From Clusia tigrina (taxonomy: Eukaryota > Arthropoda > Insecta > Diptera > Clusiidae): DNA of 64,000 nucleotides. The notes under the pieces are model-generated. The model had not been told where the DNA came from, ran no database searches, and saw only the letters and a list, made by a program, of their open reading frames with translations. The stretch covers positions 235,941,889 through 236,005,888 of the forward strand of contig OV050030.1 in NCBI GenBank assembly GCA_920105625.2, read 5' to 3'. Positions 1 through 10,399 of this stretch are shown piece after piece (within the stretch, counting starts at the first letter, position 1; the number at the start of each line of letters is the position of its first letter). The position numbers and the translations under genes were made by a program.

Positions 1-3
1 CAA

Positions 4-199
4 GGGTAGCATAGCTTGGAGCGATAGCTTAAATTGACAAGAGGCTCGAGTACTTTATTGTTACAAAATTTCAAGGTTTTATGACGCTCCAGTAAAAAGT
101 TACAAGCATTTGTATGTTGCAAACTTTGATAGGTGTAGGACGTACCGTATAGAAGTTAGGGCCATTTGAAGTTTTATCAGTGTTTGATTTGGTACTCGA
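4..199 (+). repeat. First complete 196-bp monomer, used as reference
   Basis: This unit starts at GGGTAGC and ends just before the next anchor at 200. Landmarks in order are the GCGATAGC box (21-28), CTCGAG (45-50) overlapping AGTACT (49-54), and an A/T tract at 65-71. GACGCTCCAG follows at 83-92, then a run of five A (94-98), an imperfect dyad (96-127), GACGTACCGTATAG (140-153), TTAGGGCC (156-163) and a T-rich tail (171-191). The window starts three bases before this anchor, so the array evidently continues to the left. Positions 9-85 and 119-180 resemble each other, which suggests the monomer arose as a dimer. Confidence 0.93.
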
Positions 200-395
200 G
201 GGTAGCAAAGCTTTGAGCGATAACTTAAATTGACAAGAGGCTCGAGTACTTTATTTTTACAATATTTCTAGGTTTTATGACGCTCCAGTAAAAAGTTACA
301 AGCATTTGTATGTTGCAAACTTTGATAGGTGTAGGACGTACCATATAGAAGTTAGGGCCATTTGAAGTTTTATCAGTGTTTGATTTGGGACTCAA
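200..395 (+). repeat. T-rich monomer class (reference example)
   Basis: This 196-bp unit differs from the reference by a linked set of changes: GACTCGAGGG at its left edge in most copies, GATAACTT for GATAGCTT, and TTTTTACAATATTTCTAGG for TGTTACAAAATTTCAAGG. It often also has ACCATATAG for ACCGTATAG. The CGAGGG form adds a second XhoI-type CTCGAG site close to the monomer start. The class recurs throughout the window, for instance near 1,572, 6,866, 13,000, 20,800, 35,250 and 56,200, so it predates the local HORs. Confidence 0.85.
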
Positions 396-2643
396 GGGTA
401 GCATAGCTTTGATCGATAGCTTAAATTGACAAGAGGCTCGAGTACTTTATTGTTACAAAATTTCAAGGTTTTTTGACGCTCCAGTGAAAAGATACAACCA
501 TTTGTATGTTGCAAACTTTGATAGGTGTAGGACGTACCGTGTAGAAGTTAGGGCCATTTGAAGTTTTATCAGTGTTTGATTTGGGACTTAAGGGTAGCAT
601 AGCTTTGAGCGATAGCTTAAATTGACAAGGGGCTCGAGTACTTTATTGTTACAAAATTTCAAGGTTTTATGACGCAGCAGTAAAAAGTTACATGCAATTG
701 TATGTTGCAAACTTTGATAGGTGTAAGACGTACCGTATAGAAGTTAGGACCATTTGAAGTTTTATCAGTGTTTGATTTGGGACTCGAGGGTAGCATAGTT
801 TTGAGCGATAACTTAAATTGGTAAGAGGCTCGAGTACTTTATTTTTACAAAATTTCTAGGTTTTATGACGCTCCAGTAAAAAGTTACAAGCATTTGTATG
901 TTGCAAACTTTGATAGCTGTAGGACGTTCCATATAGAAGTTAGGGCCATTTGAAGTTTTATCAGTGTTTGATTTGGGACTTAAGGGTAGCATAGCTTTGA
1001 TCGATAGCTTAAATTGACAAAAGGCTCGAGTACTTTATTGTTACAAAATTTCAAGGTTTTATGACGCTCCAGTAGAAAGTTACAACCATTTGTATGTTGC
1101 AAACTTTGATAGGTGTAGGACGTACCGTGTAGAAGTTAGGACCATTTGAAGTTTTATCAGTGTTTGATTTGGGACTTAAGGGTAGCATAGCTTTGAGCGA
1201 TAGCTTAAATTGACAAGAGGATCGAGTACTTTATTGTTGCAAAATTTCAAGGTTTTATGACGTTCCAGTAAAAAGTTACAAGCATTTGTATGTTGCAAAC
1301 TTTGATAGGTGTAGGACGTACCGTATAGAAGTTAGGGCCATTTGAAGTTTTATCAGTGTTTGATTTGGGACTCAAGGGTAGCATAGCTTGGAGCGATAGC
1401 TTAAATTGACAAGAGGCTCGAGTACTTTATTGTTACAAAATTTCAAGGTTTTATGACGCTCCAGTAAAAAGTTACAAGCATTTGTATGTTGCAAACTTTG
1501 ATAGGTGTAGGACGTACTGTATAGAAGTTAGGGCCATTTGAAGTTTTATCAGTGTTTGATTTGGGACTCGAGGGTAGCAAAGCTTTGAGCGATAACTTAA
1601 ATTGACAAGAGGCTCGAGTACTTTATTTTTACAATATTTCTAGGTTTTATGACGCTCCAGTAAAAAGTTACAAGCATTTGTATGTTGCAAACTTTGATAG
1701 GTGTAGGACGTACCATATAGAAGTTAGGGCCATTTGAAGTTTTATCAGTGTTTGATTTGGGACTCAAGGGTAGCATAGCTTTGATCGATAGCTTAAATTG
1801 ACAAGAGGCTCGAGTACTTTATTGTTACAAAATTTCAAGGTTTTTTGACGCTCCAGTGAAAAGATACAACCATTTGTATGTTGCAAACTTTGATAGGTGT
1901 AGGACGTACCGTGTAGAAGTTAGGGCCATTTGAAGTTTTATCAGTGTTTGATTTGGGACTTAAGGGTAGCATAGCTTTGAGCGATAGCTTAAATTGACAA
2001 GGGGCTCGAGTACTTTATTGTTACAAAATTTCAAGGTTTTATGACGCAGCAGTAAAAAGTTACATGCAATTGTATGTTGCAAACTTTGATAGGTGTAAGA
2101 CGTACCGTATAGAAGTTAGGACCATTTGAAGTTTTATCAGTGTTTGATTTGGGACTCGAGGGTAGCATAGTTTTGAGCGATAACTTAAATTGGTAAGAGG
2201 CTCGAGTACTTTATTTTTACAAAATTTCTAGGTTTTATGACGCTCCAGTAAAAAGTTACAAGCATTTGTATGTTGCAAACTTTGATAGGTGTAGGACGTT
2301 CCATATAGAAGTTAGGGCCATTTGAAGTTTTATCAGTGTTTGATTTGGGACTTAAGGGTAGCATAGCTTTGATCGATAGCTTAAATTGACAAAAGGCTCG
2401 AGTACTTTATTGTTACAAAATTTCAAGGTTTTATGACGCTCCAGTAAAAAGTTACAACCATTTGTATGTTGCAAACTTTGATAGGTGTAGGACGTACCGT
2501 GTAGAAGTTAGGACCATTTGAAGTTTTATCAGTGTTTGATTTGGGACTTAAGGGTAGCATAGCTTTGAGCGATAGCTTAAATAGAGAAGAGGCTCGAGTC
2601 CTCTATTGTTACAAAATTTCAAGGTTTTATGACGCAGCAGTAA

Positions 2644-2674
2644 AAAGTTACAACATTTGTATGTTGCAAACTTT
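2644..2674 (+). repeat. Hairpin-forming dyad of the 195-bp monomer class
   Basis: AAAGTT (2,644-2,649) and CAACAT (2,651-2,656) are followed by the loop TTGT, then ATGTTG (2,661-2,666) and AACTTT (2,669-2,674). This gives 12 paired bases, interrupted only by one unpaired A opposite CA. In the usual 196-bp monomer one extra base sits between CAA and CAT, making a bulge. The 195-bp class has lost exactly that base. The class recurs across the window, for example near 3,350, 6,270, 11,470, 16,150, 31,580 and 44,330. It is usually linked to GCAGCAG, GCTGCAG or GTTGCAG just upstream and often to GTGAGACGTACCTT downstream. Confidence 0.8.
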
Positions 2675-2802
2675 GATAGGTGTGAGACGTACCTTATAGA
2701 AGTTAGGGCCATTTGAAGTTTTATCAGTGTTTGATTTGGGACTCAAGGGTATCATAGCTTTGAGCGATAGCAGAAATTGACAAGAGGCTCGAGTACTTTA
2801 TT

Positions 2803-2909
2803 GTTACAAAATTTCAAGGTTTTATGACGCTCCAGTAAAAAGTTACAAGCATTTGTATGTTGCAAACTTTGATAGGTGTAGAACGTACCGTATAGAAGTT
2901 AGGGCCATT
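2803..2909 (+). repeat. 107-bp truncated monomer, copy 1
   Basis: The distance between successive GTTACAAAAT anchors is 107 bp here instead of 196. The sequence passes directly from TTAGGGCCATT to GTTACAAAATTTC, so 89 bp spanning the tail of one unit and the head of the next are missing. Only three bases (ATT) are shared at the breakpoint, which fits microhomology-mediated or slippage deletion rather than in-register exchange. Confidence 0.92.
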
Positions 2910-4026
2910 GTTACAAAATTTCAAGGTTTGATGACGCAGCAGTAAAAAGTTACAACATTTGTATGTTGCAAATTTTGATAGGTGTAGGACGTTCCATATA
3001 GAAGTTAGGGCCATTTGAAGTTTTATCAGTGTTTGATTTGGGACTCAAGGGTAGCATAGCTTTGAGCGATAGCTTAAATTGACAAGAGGCTCCAGTAATT
3101 TTTTGTTACAAAATTTCAAGGTTTTATGACGCTCCAGTAAAAAGTTACAATCATTTGTATGTTGCAAACTTTGATAGGTGTAGGACGTACCGTATAGAAG
3201 TTAGGGCCATTTGAAGTTTTATCAGTGTTTGATTTGGGACTTAAGGGTAGCATAGCTTTGAGCGATAGCTTAAATTGACAAGAGGCTCGAGTACTTTATT
3301 GTTACAAAATTTCAAGGTTTTATGACGCTGCAGTAAAAAGGTACAACATTTGTATGTTGCAAATTTTGATAGGTGTAGGACGTACCTTATAGAAGTTAGG
3401 GCCATTTGAAGTTTTATCCGTGTTTGATTTGGGACTTAAGGGTAGCATAGCTTTGAGCGATAGCTTAAATTGACAAGAGGCTCGAGTACTTTATTGTTAC
3501 AAAATTTCAAGGTTTTATGACGCTGCAGTAAAAAGGTACAACATTTGTATGTTGCAAATTTTGATAGGTGTAGGACGTACCTTATAGAAGTTAGGGCCAT
3601 TTGAAGTTTTATCAGTGTTTGATTCGGGACTCAAGGGTAGCATAGCTTTGAGCGATAGCTTAAATTGACAAGAGGCTCGAGTACTTTATTGTTACAAAAT
3701 TTCAAGGTTCTATGACGCTCCAGTAAAAAGTTACAAGCATTTGTATGTTGCAAACTTTGATAGGTGTAGGACGTACCGTATAGAAGTTAGGGCCATTTGA
3801 AGTTTTATCAGTGTTTGATTTGAGACTCGAGGGTAGCATAGCTTTGAGCGATAGCTTAAATTGACAAGAGGCTCGAGTACTTTATTTTTACAATATTTCT
3901 AGGTTTTATGACGCTCCAGTAAAAAGTTACAAGCATTTGTATGTTGCAAACTTTGATAGGTGTAGGACGTACCATATAGAAGTTAGGGCCATTTGAAGTT
4001 TTATCAGTGTTTGATTTGGGACTCAA

Positions 4027-4213
4027 GGGTAGCATAGTTTTGATCGATAGCTTAAATTGACAAGAGGCTCGAGTACTTTATTGTTACAAAATTTCAAGGT
4101 TTTATGACGCTCCAGTAAAAAGTTACAACCATTTGTATGTTGCAAACTTTGATAGGTGTAGGACGTACCCTGTAGAAGTTAGGGCCATTTGAAGTGTTTG
4201 ATTTGGGACTTAA
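4027..4213 (+). repeat. 187-bp monomer class with 9-bp deletion (first of ten)
   Basis: The unit lacks nine bases, so that GAAGTTTTATCAGTGTTTG becomes GAAGTGTTTG. The lost block is bounded by the direct repeat AGT, as expected for replication slippage. The deletion is always linked to ACCCTGTA in place of ACCGTATA. I find the same class at 7061-7247, 11182-11368, 13132-13318, 14886-15072, 17618-17804, 20938-21124, 24258-24444, 27578-27764 and 30311-30497. Copies at 14886, 17618 and 24258 carry GAAGTTTTTG. They share ACCCTGTACAAG with the copy at 13132, so they look like derivatives of the same deletion. None occurs to the right of 30,497. Confidence 0.88.
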
Positions 4214-6422
4214 GGGTAGCATAGCTTTGAGCGATAGCTTAAATTGACAAGAGGCTCGAGTACTTTATTGTTACAAAATTTCAAGGTTTTATGACGCTCC
4301 AGTAAAAAGTTACAACATTTGTATGTTGCAAACTTTGATAGGTGTGAGACGTACCTTATAGAAGTTAGGGCCATTTGAAGTTTTATCAGTGTTTGATTTG
4401 GGACTCAAGGGTATCATAGCTTTGAGCGATAGCATAAATTGACAAGAGGCTCGAGTACTTTATTGTTACAAAATTTCAAGGTTTTATGACGCTCCAGTAA
4501 AAAGTTACAAGCTATTGTATGTTGCAAACTTTGTTAGGTGTAGAACGTACCGTATAGAAGTTAGGGCCATTTGAAGTTTTATCAGTGTTTGACTTGGGAC
4601 TCAAGGGTAGCATAGCTTTGAGCGATAGCTTAAATTGACAAGAGGATCGAGTACTTTATTGTTGCAAAATTTCAAGGTTTTATGAAGCTCCAGTAAAAAG
4701 TTACAAGCATTTGTATGTTGCAAACTTTGATAGGTGTAGGACGTACCGTATAGAAGTTAGGGCCATTTGAAGTTTTATCAGTGTTTGATTTGGGACTCAA
4801 GGGTAGCATAGCTTGGAGCGATAGCTTAAATTGACAAGAGGCTCGAGTACTTTATTGTTACAAATTTCAAGGTTTTATGACGCTCCAGTAAAAAGTTACA
4901 AGCATTTGTATGTTGCAAACTTTGATAGTTGTAGGACGTACCGTATAGAAGTTAGGGCCATTTGAAGTTTTATCAGTGTTTGATTTGCGACTCGAGGGTA
5001 GCAAAGCTTTGAGCGATAACTTAAATTGACAAGAGGCTCGAGTACTTTACTTTTACAATATTTCTAGGTTTTATGACGCTCCAGTAAAAAGTTACAAGCA
5101 TTTGTATGTTGCAAACTTTGATAGGTTTAGGACGTACCATATAGAAGTTAGGGCCATTTGAAGTTTTATCAGTGTTTGATTTGGGGCTCAAGGGTAGCAT
5201 AGCTTTGATCGATTGCTTAAATTGACAAGAGGCTCGAGTACTTTATTGTTACAAAATTTCAAGGTTTTATGACGCAGCAGTAAAAAGTTACTTGCAATTG
5301 TATGTTGCAAACTTTGATAGGTGTAAGACGTACCGTATAGAAGTTAGGGCCATTAGAAGTTTTCTCAGTGTTTGATTTGGGACTCAAGGGTAGCATAGCT
5401 TTGATCGATAGCTTAAATTGACAAGAGGCTCGAGTACTTTATTGTTACAAAATTTCAAGGTTTTATGACGCTATAGTAAAAAGTTACAAGCATTTGTATG
5501 TTGCAAACTTTGATAGGTGTAGGACGTACCGTATAGAAGTTAGGGCCATTTGAAGTTTTATCAGTGTTTGATTTGGGACTCGAGGGTAGCATAGTTTTGA
5601 GCGATAACTTAAATTGATAAGAGGCTCGAGTTCTTTATTTTTACAAAATTTCTAGGTTTTATGACGCTCCAGTAAAAAGTTACAAGCATTTGTATGTTGC
5701 AAACTTTGATAGGTGTAGGACGTTCCATATAGAAGTTAGGGCCATTTGAAGTTTTATCAGTGTTTGATTTGGGACTCAAGGGTAGCATAGCTTTGAGCGA
5801 TAGCTTAAATTGACAAGAGGCTCGAGTAATTTTTTGTTACAAAATTTCAAGGTTTTATGACGCTCCAGTAAAAAGTTACAACCATTTGTATGTTGCAAAC
5901 TTTGATAGGTGTAGGACGTACCGTATAGAAGTTAGGGCCATTTGAAGTTTTATCAGTGTTTGATTTGGGACTTAAGGGTAGCATAGCTTTGATCGATAGC
6001 TTAAATTGACAAGAGGCTCGAGTACTTTATTGTTACAAAATTTCAAGGTTTTATGACGCTCCAGTAAAAAGTTACAACCATTTGTATGTTGCAAACTTTG
6101 ATAGGTGTAGGACGTACCGTGTAGAAGTTAGGGCCATTTGAAGTTTTATCAGTGTTTGATTTGGGACTTAAGGGTAGCATAGCTTTGGGCGATAGCTTAA
6201 ATAGAGAAGAGGCTCGAGTCCTCTATTGTTACAAAATTTCAAGGTTTTATGACGCAGCAGTAAAAAGTTACAACATTTGTATGTTGCAAACTTTGATAGG
6301 TGTGAGACGTACCTTATAGAAGTTAGGGCCATTTGAAGTTTTATCAGTGTTTGATTTGGGACTCAAGGGTATCATAGCTTTGAGCGATAGCATAAATTGA
6401 CAAGAGGCTCGAGTACTTTATT

Positions 6423-6529
6423 GTTACAAAATTTCAAGGTTTTATGACGCTCCAGTAAAAAGTTACAAGCATTTGTATGTTGCAAACTTTGATAGGTGTA
6501 GAACGTACCGTATAGAAGTTAGGGCCATT
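6423..6529 (+). repeat. 107-bp truncated monomer, copy 2
   Basis: It has the same CCATT/GTTAC breakpoint as the copy at 2,803 and lies exactly 3,620 bp downstream of it. Flanking units on both sides match that copy, including GGGTATCATAGC and TAGAACGTACCG. This copy therefore arose by duplication of a larger segment and not by a second deletion. Confidence 0.92.
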
Positions 6530-9262
6530 GTTACAAAATTTCAAGGTTTTATGACGCAGCAGTAAAAAGTTACAACATTTGTATGTTGCAAACTTTGATA
6601 GGTGTGAGACGTACCTTATAGAAGTTAGGGCCATTTGAAGTTTTATCAGTGTTTGATTTGGGACTCAAGGGTATCATAGCTTTGAGCGATAGCATAAATT
6701 GACAAGAGGCTCGAGTACTGTATTGTAACAAAATTTCAAGGTTTTATGACGCTCCAGTAAAAAGTTACAAGCATTTGTATGTTGCAAACTTTGATAGGTG
6801 TAGAACGTACCGTATAGAAGTTAGGGCCATTTGAAGTTTTATCAGTATTTGATTTGGGACTCGAGGGTAGCATAGCTTTGAGCGATAACTTAAATTGACA
6901 AGAGGCTCGAGTACTTTATTTTTACAATATTTCTAGGTTTTATGACGCTCCAGTAAAAAGTTACAAGCATTTGTATGTTGCAAACTTTGATAGGTGTAGG
7001 ACGTACCATATAGAAGTTAGGGCCATTTGAAGTTTTATCAGTGTTTGATTTGGGACTCAAGGGTAGCATAGCTTTGATCGATAGCTTAAATTGACAAGAG
7101 GCTCGAGTACTTTATTGTTACAAAATTTCAAGGTTTTATGACGCTCCAGTAAAAAGTTACAACCATTTGTATGTTGCAAACTTTGATAGGTGTAGGACGT
7201 ACCCTGTAGAAGTTAGGGCCATTTGAAGTGTTTGATTTGGGACTTAAGGGTAGCATAGCTTTGAGCGATAGCTTAAATTGACAAGAGGCTCCAGTACTTT
7301 ATTGTTACAAAATTTCAAGGTTTTATGACGCAGCAGTAAAAAGTTACAACATTTGTATGTTGCAAACTTTGATAGGTGTGAGACGTACCTTATAGAAGTT
7401 AGGGCCATTTGAAGTTTTATCAGTGTTTGATTTGGGACTCAAGGGTATCATAGCTTTGAGCGATAGCATAAATTGACAAGAGGCTCGAGTACTTTATTGT
7501 TACAAAATTTCAAGGTTTTATGACGCTCCAGTAAAAAGTTACAAGCATTTGTATGTTGCAAACTTTGATAGGTGTAGAACGTACCGTATAGAAGTTAGGG
7601 CCATTTGAAGTTTTATCAGTGTTTGACTTGGGACTCAAGGGTAGCATAGCTTTGAGCGATAGCTTAAATTGACAAGAGGATCGAGTACTTTATTGTTGCA
7701 AAATTTCAAGGTTTTATGACGCTCCAGTAAAAAGTTACAAGCATTTGTATGTTGCAAACTTTGATAGGTGTAGGACGTACCGTATAGAAGTTAGGGCCAT
7801 TTGAAGTTTTATCAGTGTTTGATTTGGGACTCAAGGGTAGCATAGCTTTCAGCGATAACTTAAATTGACAAGAGGCTCGAGTACTTTATTGTTACAAAAT
7901 TTCAAGGTTTTATGACGCTCCAGTAAAAAGTTACAAGCATTTGTATGTTGCAAACTTTGATAGGTGTAGGACGTACCGTATAGAAGTTAGGGCCATTTGA
8001 AGTTTTATCAGTGTTTGATTTGGGACTCGAGGGTAGCAAAGCTTTGAGCGATAACTTAAATGGACAAGAGGCTCGAGTACTTTATTTTTACAATATTTCT
8101 AGGTTTTATGACGCTCCAGTAAAAAGTTACAAGCATTTGTATGTTGCAAACTTTGATAGGTGTAGGACGTACCATATAGAAGTTAGGGCCATTTGAAGTT
8201 TTATCAGTGTTTGATTTGGGACTCAAGGGTAGCATAGCTTTGATCGATTGCTTAAATTGACAAGAGGCTCGAGTACTTTATTGTTACAAAATTTCAAGGT
8301 TTTATGACGCTCCAGTGAAAAGATACAACCATTTGTTTGTTGCAAACTTTGATAGCTGTAGGACGTACCGTGTAGAAGTTAGGGCCATTTGAAGTTTTAT
8401 CAGTGTTTGATTTGGGACTTAAGGGTAGCATAGCTTTGAGCGATAACTTAAATTCACAAGGGGCTCGAGTACTTTATTGTTACAAAATTTAAAGGTTTTA
8501 TGACGCAGCAGTAAAAAGTTACATGCAATTGTATGTTGCAAACTTTGATAGGTGTAAGACGTACCGTATAGAAGTTAGGGCCATTTGAAGTTTTCTCAGT
8601 GTTTGATTTGGGACTCAAGGGTAGCATAGCTTTGATCGATAGCTTAAATTGTCAAGAGGCTCGAGTACTTTATTGTTACAAAATTTCAAGGTTTTATGAC
8701 ACTATAGTAAAAAGTTACAAGCATTTGTATGTTGCAATCTTTGATAGGTGTAGGACGTACCGTATAGAAGTTAGGGCCATTTGAAGTTTTATCAGTGTTT
8801 GATTTGGGACTCGAGGGTAGCATAGTTTTGAGCGATAACTTAAATTGATAAGAGGCTCGAGTACTTTATTTTTACAAAATTTCTAGGTTTTATGACGCTC
8901 CAGTAAAAAGTTACAAGCATTTGTATGTAGCAAACTTTGATAGGTGTAGGACGTTCCATATAGAAGTTAGGGCCATTTGAAGTTTTATCAGTGTTTGATT
9001 TGGGACTCAAGGGTAGCATAGCTTTGAGCGATAGCTTAAATTGACAAGAGGCTCGAGTAATTTTTTGTTACAAAATTTCAAGGTTTTATGACGCTCCAGT
9101 AAAAAGTTACAACCATTTGTATGTTGCAAACTTTGATAGGTGTGAGACGTACCTTATAGAAGTTAGGGCCATTTGAAGTTTTATCAGTGTTTGATTTGGG
9201 ACTCAAGGGTATCATAGCTTTGAGCGATAGCATAAATTGACAAGAGGCTCGAGTACTTTATT

Positions 9263-9369
9263 GTTACAAAATTTCAAGGTTTTATGACGCTCCAGTAAAA
9301 AGTTAAAAGCATTTGTATGTTGCAAACTTTGATAGGTGTAGCACGTACCGTATAGAAGTTAGGGCCATT
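9263..9369 (+). repeat. 107-bp truncated monomer, copy 3
   Basis: The same 89-bp deletion breakpoint is present at about 9,366-9,370. The unit carries two private changes, AGTTAAAAGC and GTAGCACG, so it can be told apart from the other three copies. It lies 2,840 bp downstream of copy 2. Confidence 0.92.
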
Positions 9370-10365
9370 GTTACAAAATTTCAAGGTTTTATGACGCAGC
9401 AGTAAAAAGTTACAACATTTGTATGTTGCAAACTTTGATAGGTGTGAGACGTACCTTATAGAAGTTAGGGCCATTTGAAGTTTTATCAGTGTTTGATTTG
9501 GGACTCAAGGGTATCATAGCTTTGAGCGATAGCATAAATTGACAAGAAGCTCGAGTACTTTATTGTTACAAAATTTCAAGGTTTTATGACGCTCCAGTAA
9601 AAAGTTACAAGCATTTGTATGTTGCAAACTTTGATAGGTGTAGGACGTTCCATATAGAAGTTAGGGCCATTTGAAGTTTTATCAGTGTTTGATTTGGGAC
9701 TCAAGGGTAGCATAGCTTTGAGCGATAGCTTAAATTGACAAGAGGCTCGAGTAATTTTTTGTTACAAAATTTCAAGGTTTTATGACGCTCCAGTAAAAAG
9801 TTACAACCATTTGTATGTTGCAAACTTTGATAGGTGTAGGACGTACCGTATAGAAGTTAGGGCCATTGTTACAAAATTTCAAGGTTTTATGACGCAGCAG
9901 TAAAAAGTTACAACATTTGTATGTTGCAAACTTTGATAGGTGTGAGACGTACCTTATAGAAGTTAGGGCCATTTGAAGTTTTATCAGTGTTTGATTTGGG
10001 ACTCAAGGGTATCATAGCTTTGAGCGATAGCATAAATTGACAAGAGGCTCGAGTACTTTATTGTTACAAAATTTCAAGGTTTTATGACGCTCCAGTAAAA
10101 AGTTACAAGCATTTGTATGTTGCAAACTTTGATAGGTGTAGGACGTTCCATATAGAAGTTAGGGCCATTTGAAGTTTTATCAGTGTTTGATTTGGGACTC
10201 AAGGGTAGCATAGCTTTGAGCGATAGCTTAAATTGACAAGAGGCTCGAGTAATTTTTTCTTACAAAATTTCAAGGTTTTATGACGCTCCAGTAAAAAGTT
10301 ACATCCATTTGTATGTTGCAAACTTTGATAGGTGTAGGACGTACCGTATAGAAGTTAGGGCCATT
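9350..10365 (+). repeat. 498-bp repeat built on a truncated monomer, about two copies
   Basis: Sequence from about 9,350 to 9,867 recurs at an offset of 498 bp (107 + 195 + 196) up to about 10,365. The shared order is truncated junction, GCAGCAG unit, GGACGTTCC unit and CGAGTAATTTTTT unit. The second copy ends where the homologous unit keeps its full CCATTTGAAG tail instead of the truncated junction. Confidence 0.82.
9761..9867 (+). repeat. 107-bp truncated monomer, copy 4
   Basis: The truncated junction recurs exactly 498 bp after copy 3, preceded here by the CGAGTAATTTTTT unit with ACAACCATTTG. The upstream half of this unit differs from copies 1-3, while the breakpoint and everything after it are the same. 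That indicates an exchange within or next to the truncated unit. Confidence 0.9.
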
Positions 10366-10399
10366 TGAAGTTTTATCAGTGTTTGATTTGGGACTTAAG

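Larger units (their letters stand above)
1..2570 (+). repeat. 7-monomer higher-order repeat, 1,372-bp period, two copies
   Basis: Seven distinguishable monomers recur in the same order at an offset of 1,372 bp, exactly 7 x 196. Their landmarks in order are: GCTTGGAGCG (first unit); the T-rich TTTACAATATTTCTAGG form (second); GTGAAAAGATACAACC (third); AAGGGGCTCGAG with GCAGCAG and ATGCAATTG (fourth); ATTGGTAAGAGG (fifth); GACAAAAGGCTCG (sixth); and GAGGATCGAG with TTGTTGC (seventh). I noticed only a few differences between the copies, for example 193 T against 1,565 G, and TAGCTG near 913 against TAGGTG near 2,285. The second copy stops after six units, because the unit after about 2,550 carries AATAGAGAAGAGG and CCTCTATTG instead. 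The left copy is cut by the window edge. Confidence 0.9.

Noticed and set aside
31..60. Bacterial-style promoter: TTGACA followed by A/T-rich sequence in most monomers
   Set aside because: TTGACAAGAGG is simply part of the monomer, with no properly spaced -10 element and no gene downstream. The DNA is evidently eukaryotic satellite.
154..165. Telomere-like TTAGGG in every unit
   Set aside because: It occurs once per 196 bp as GTTAGGGCC, never in tandem, so it is not a telomeric or interstitial telomere repeat.
8011..8196. 61-codon plus-strand open frame, with a similar one at 8,599-8,784
   Set aside because: These are read-through of one monomer permitted by local substitutions that remove usual stops (for example AAATGG at about 8,059 and AAATTGTC at about 8,646). 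Nearly identical units elsewhere are closed.
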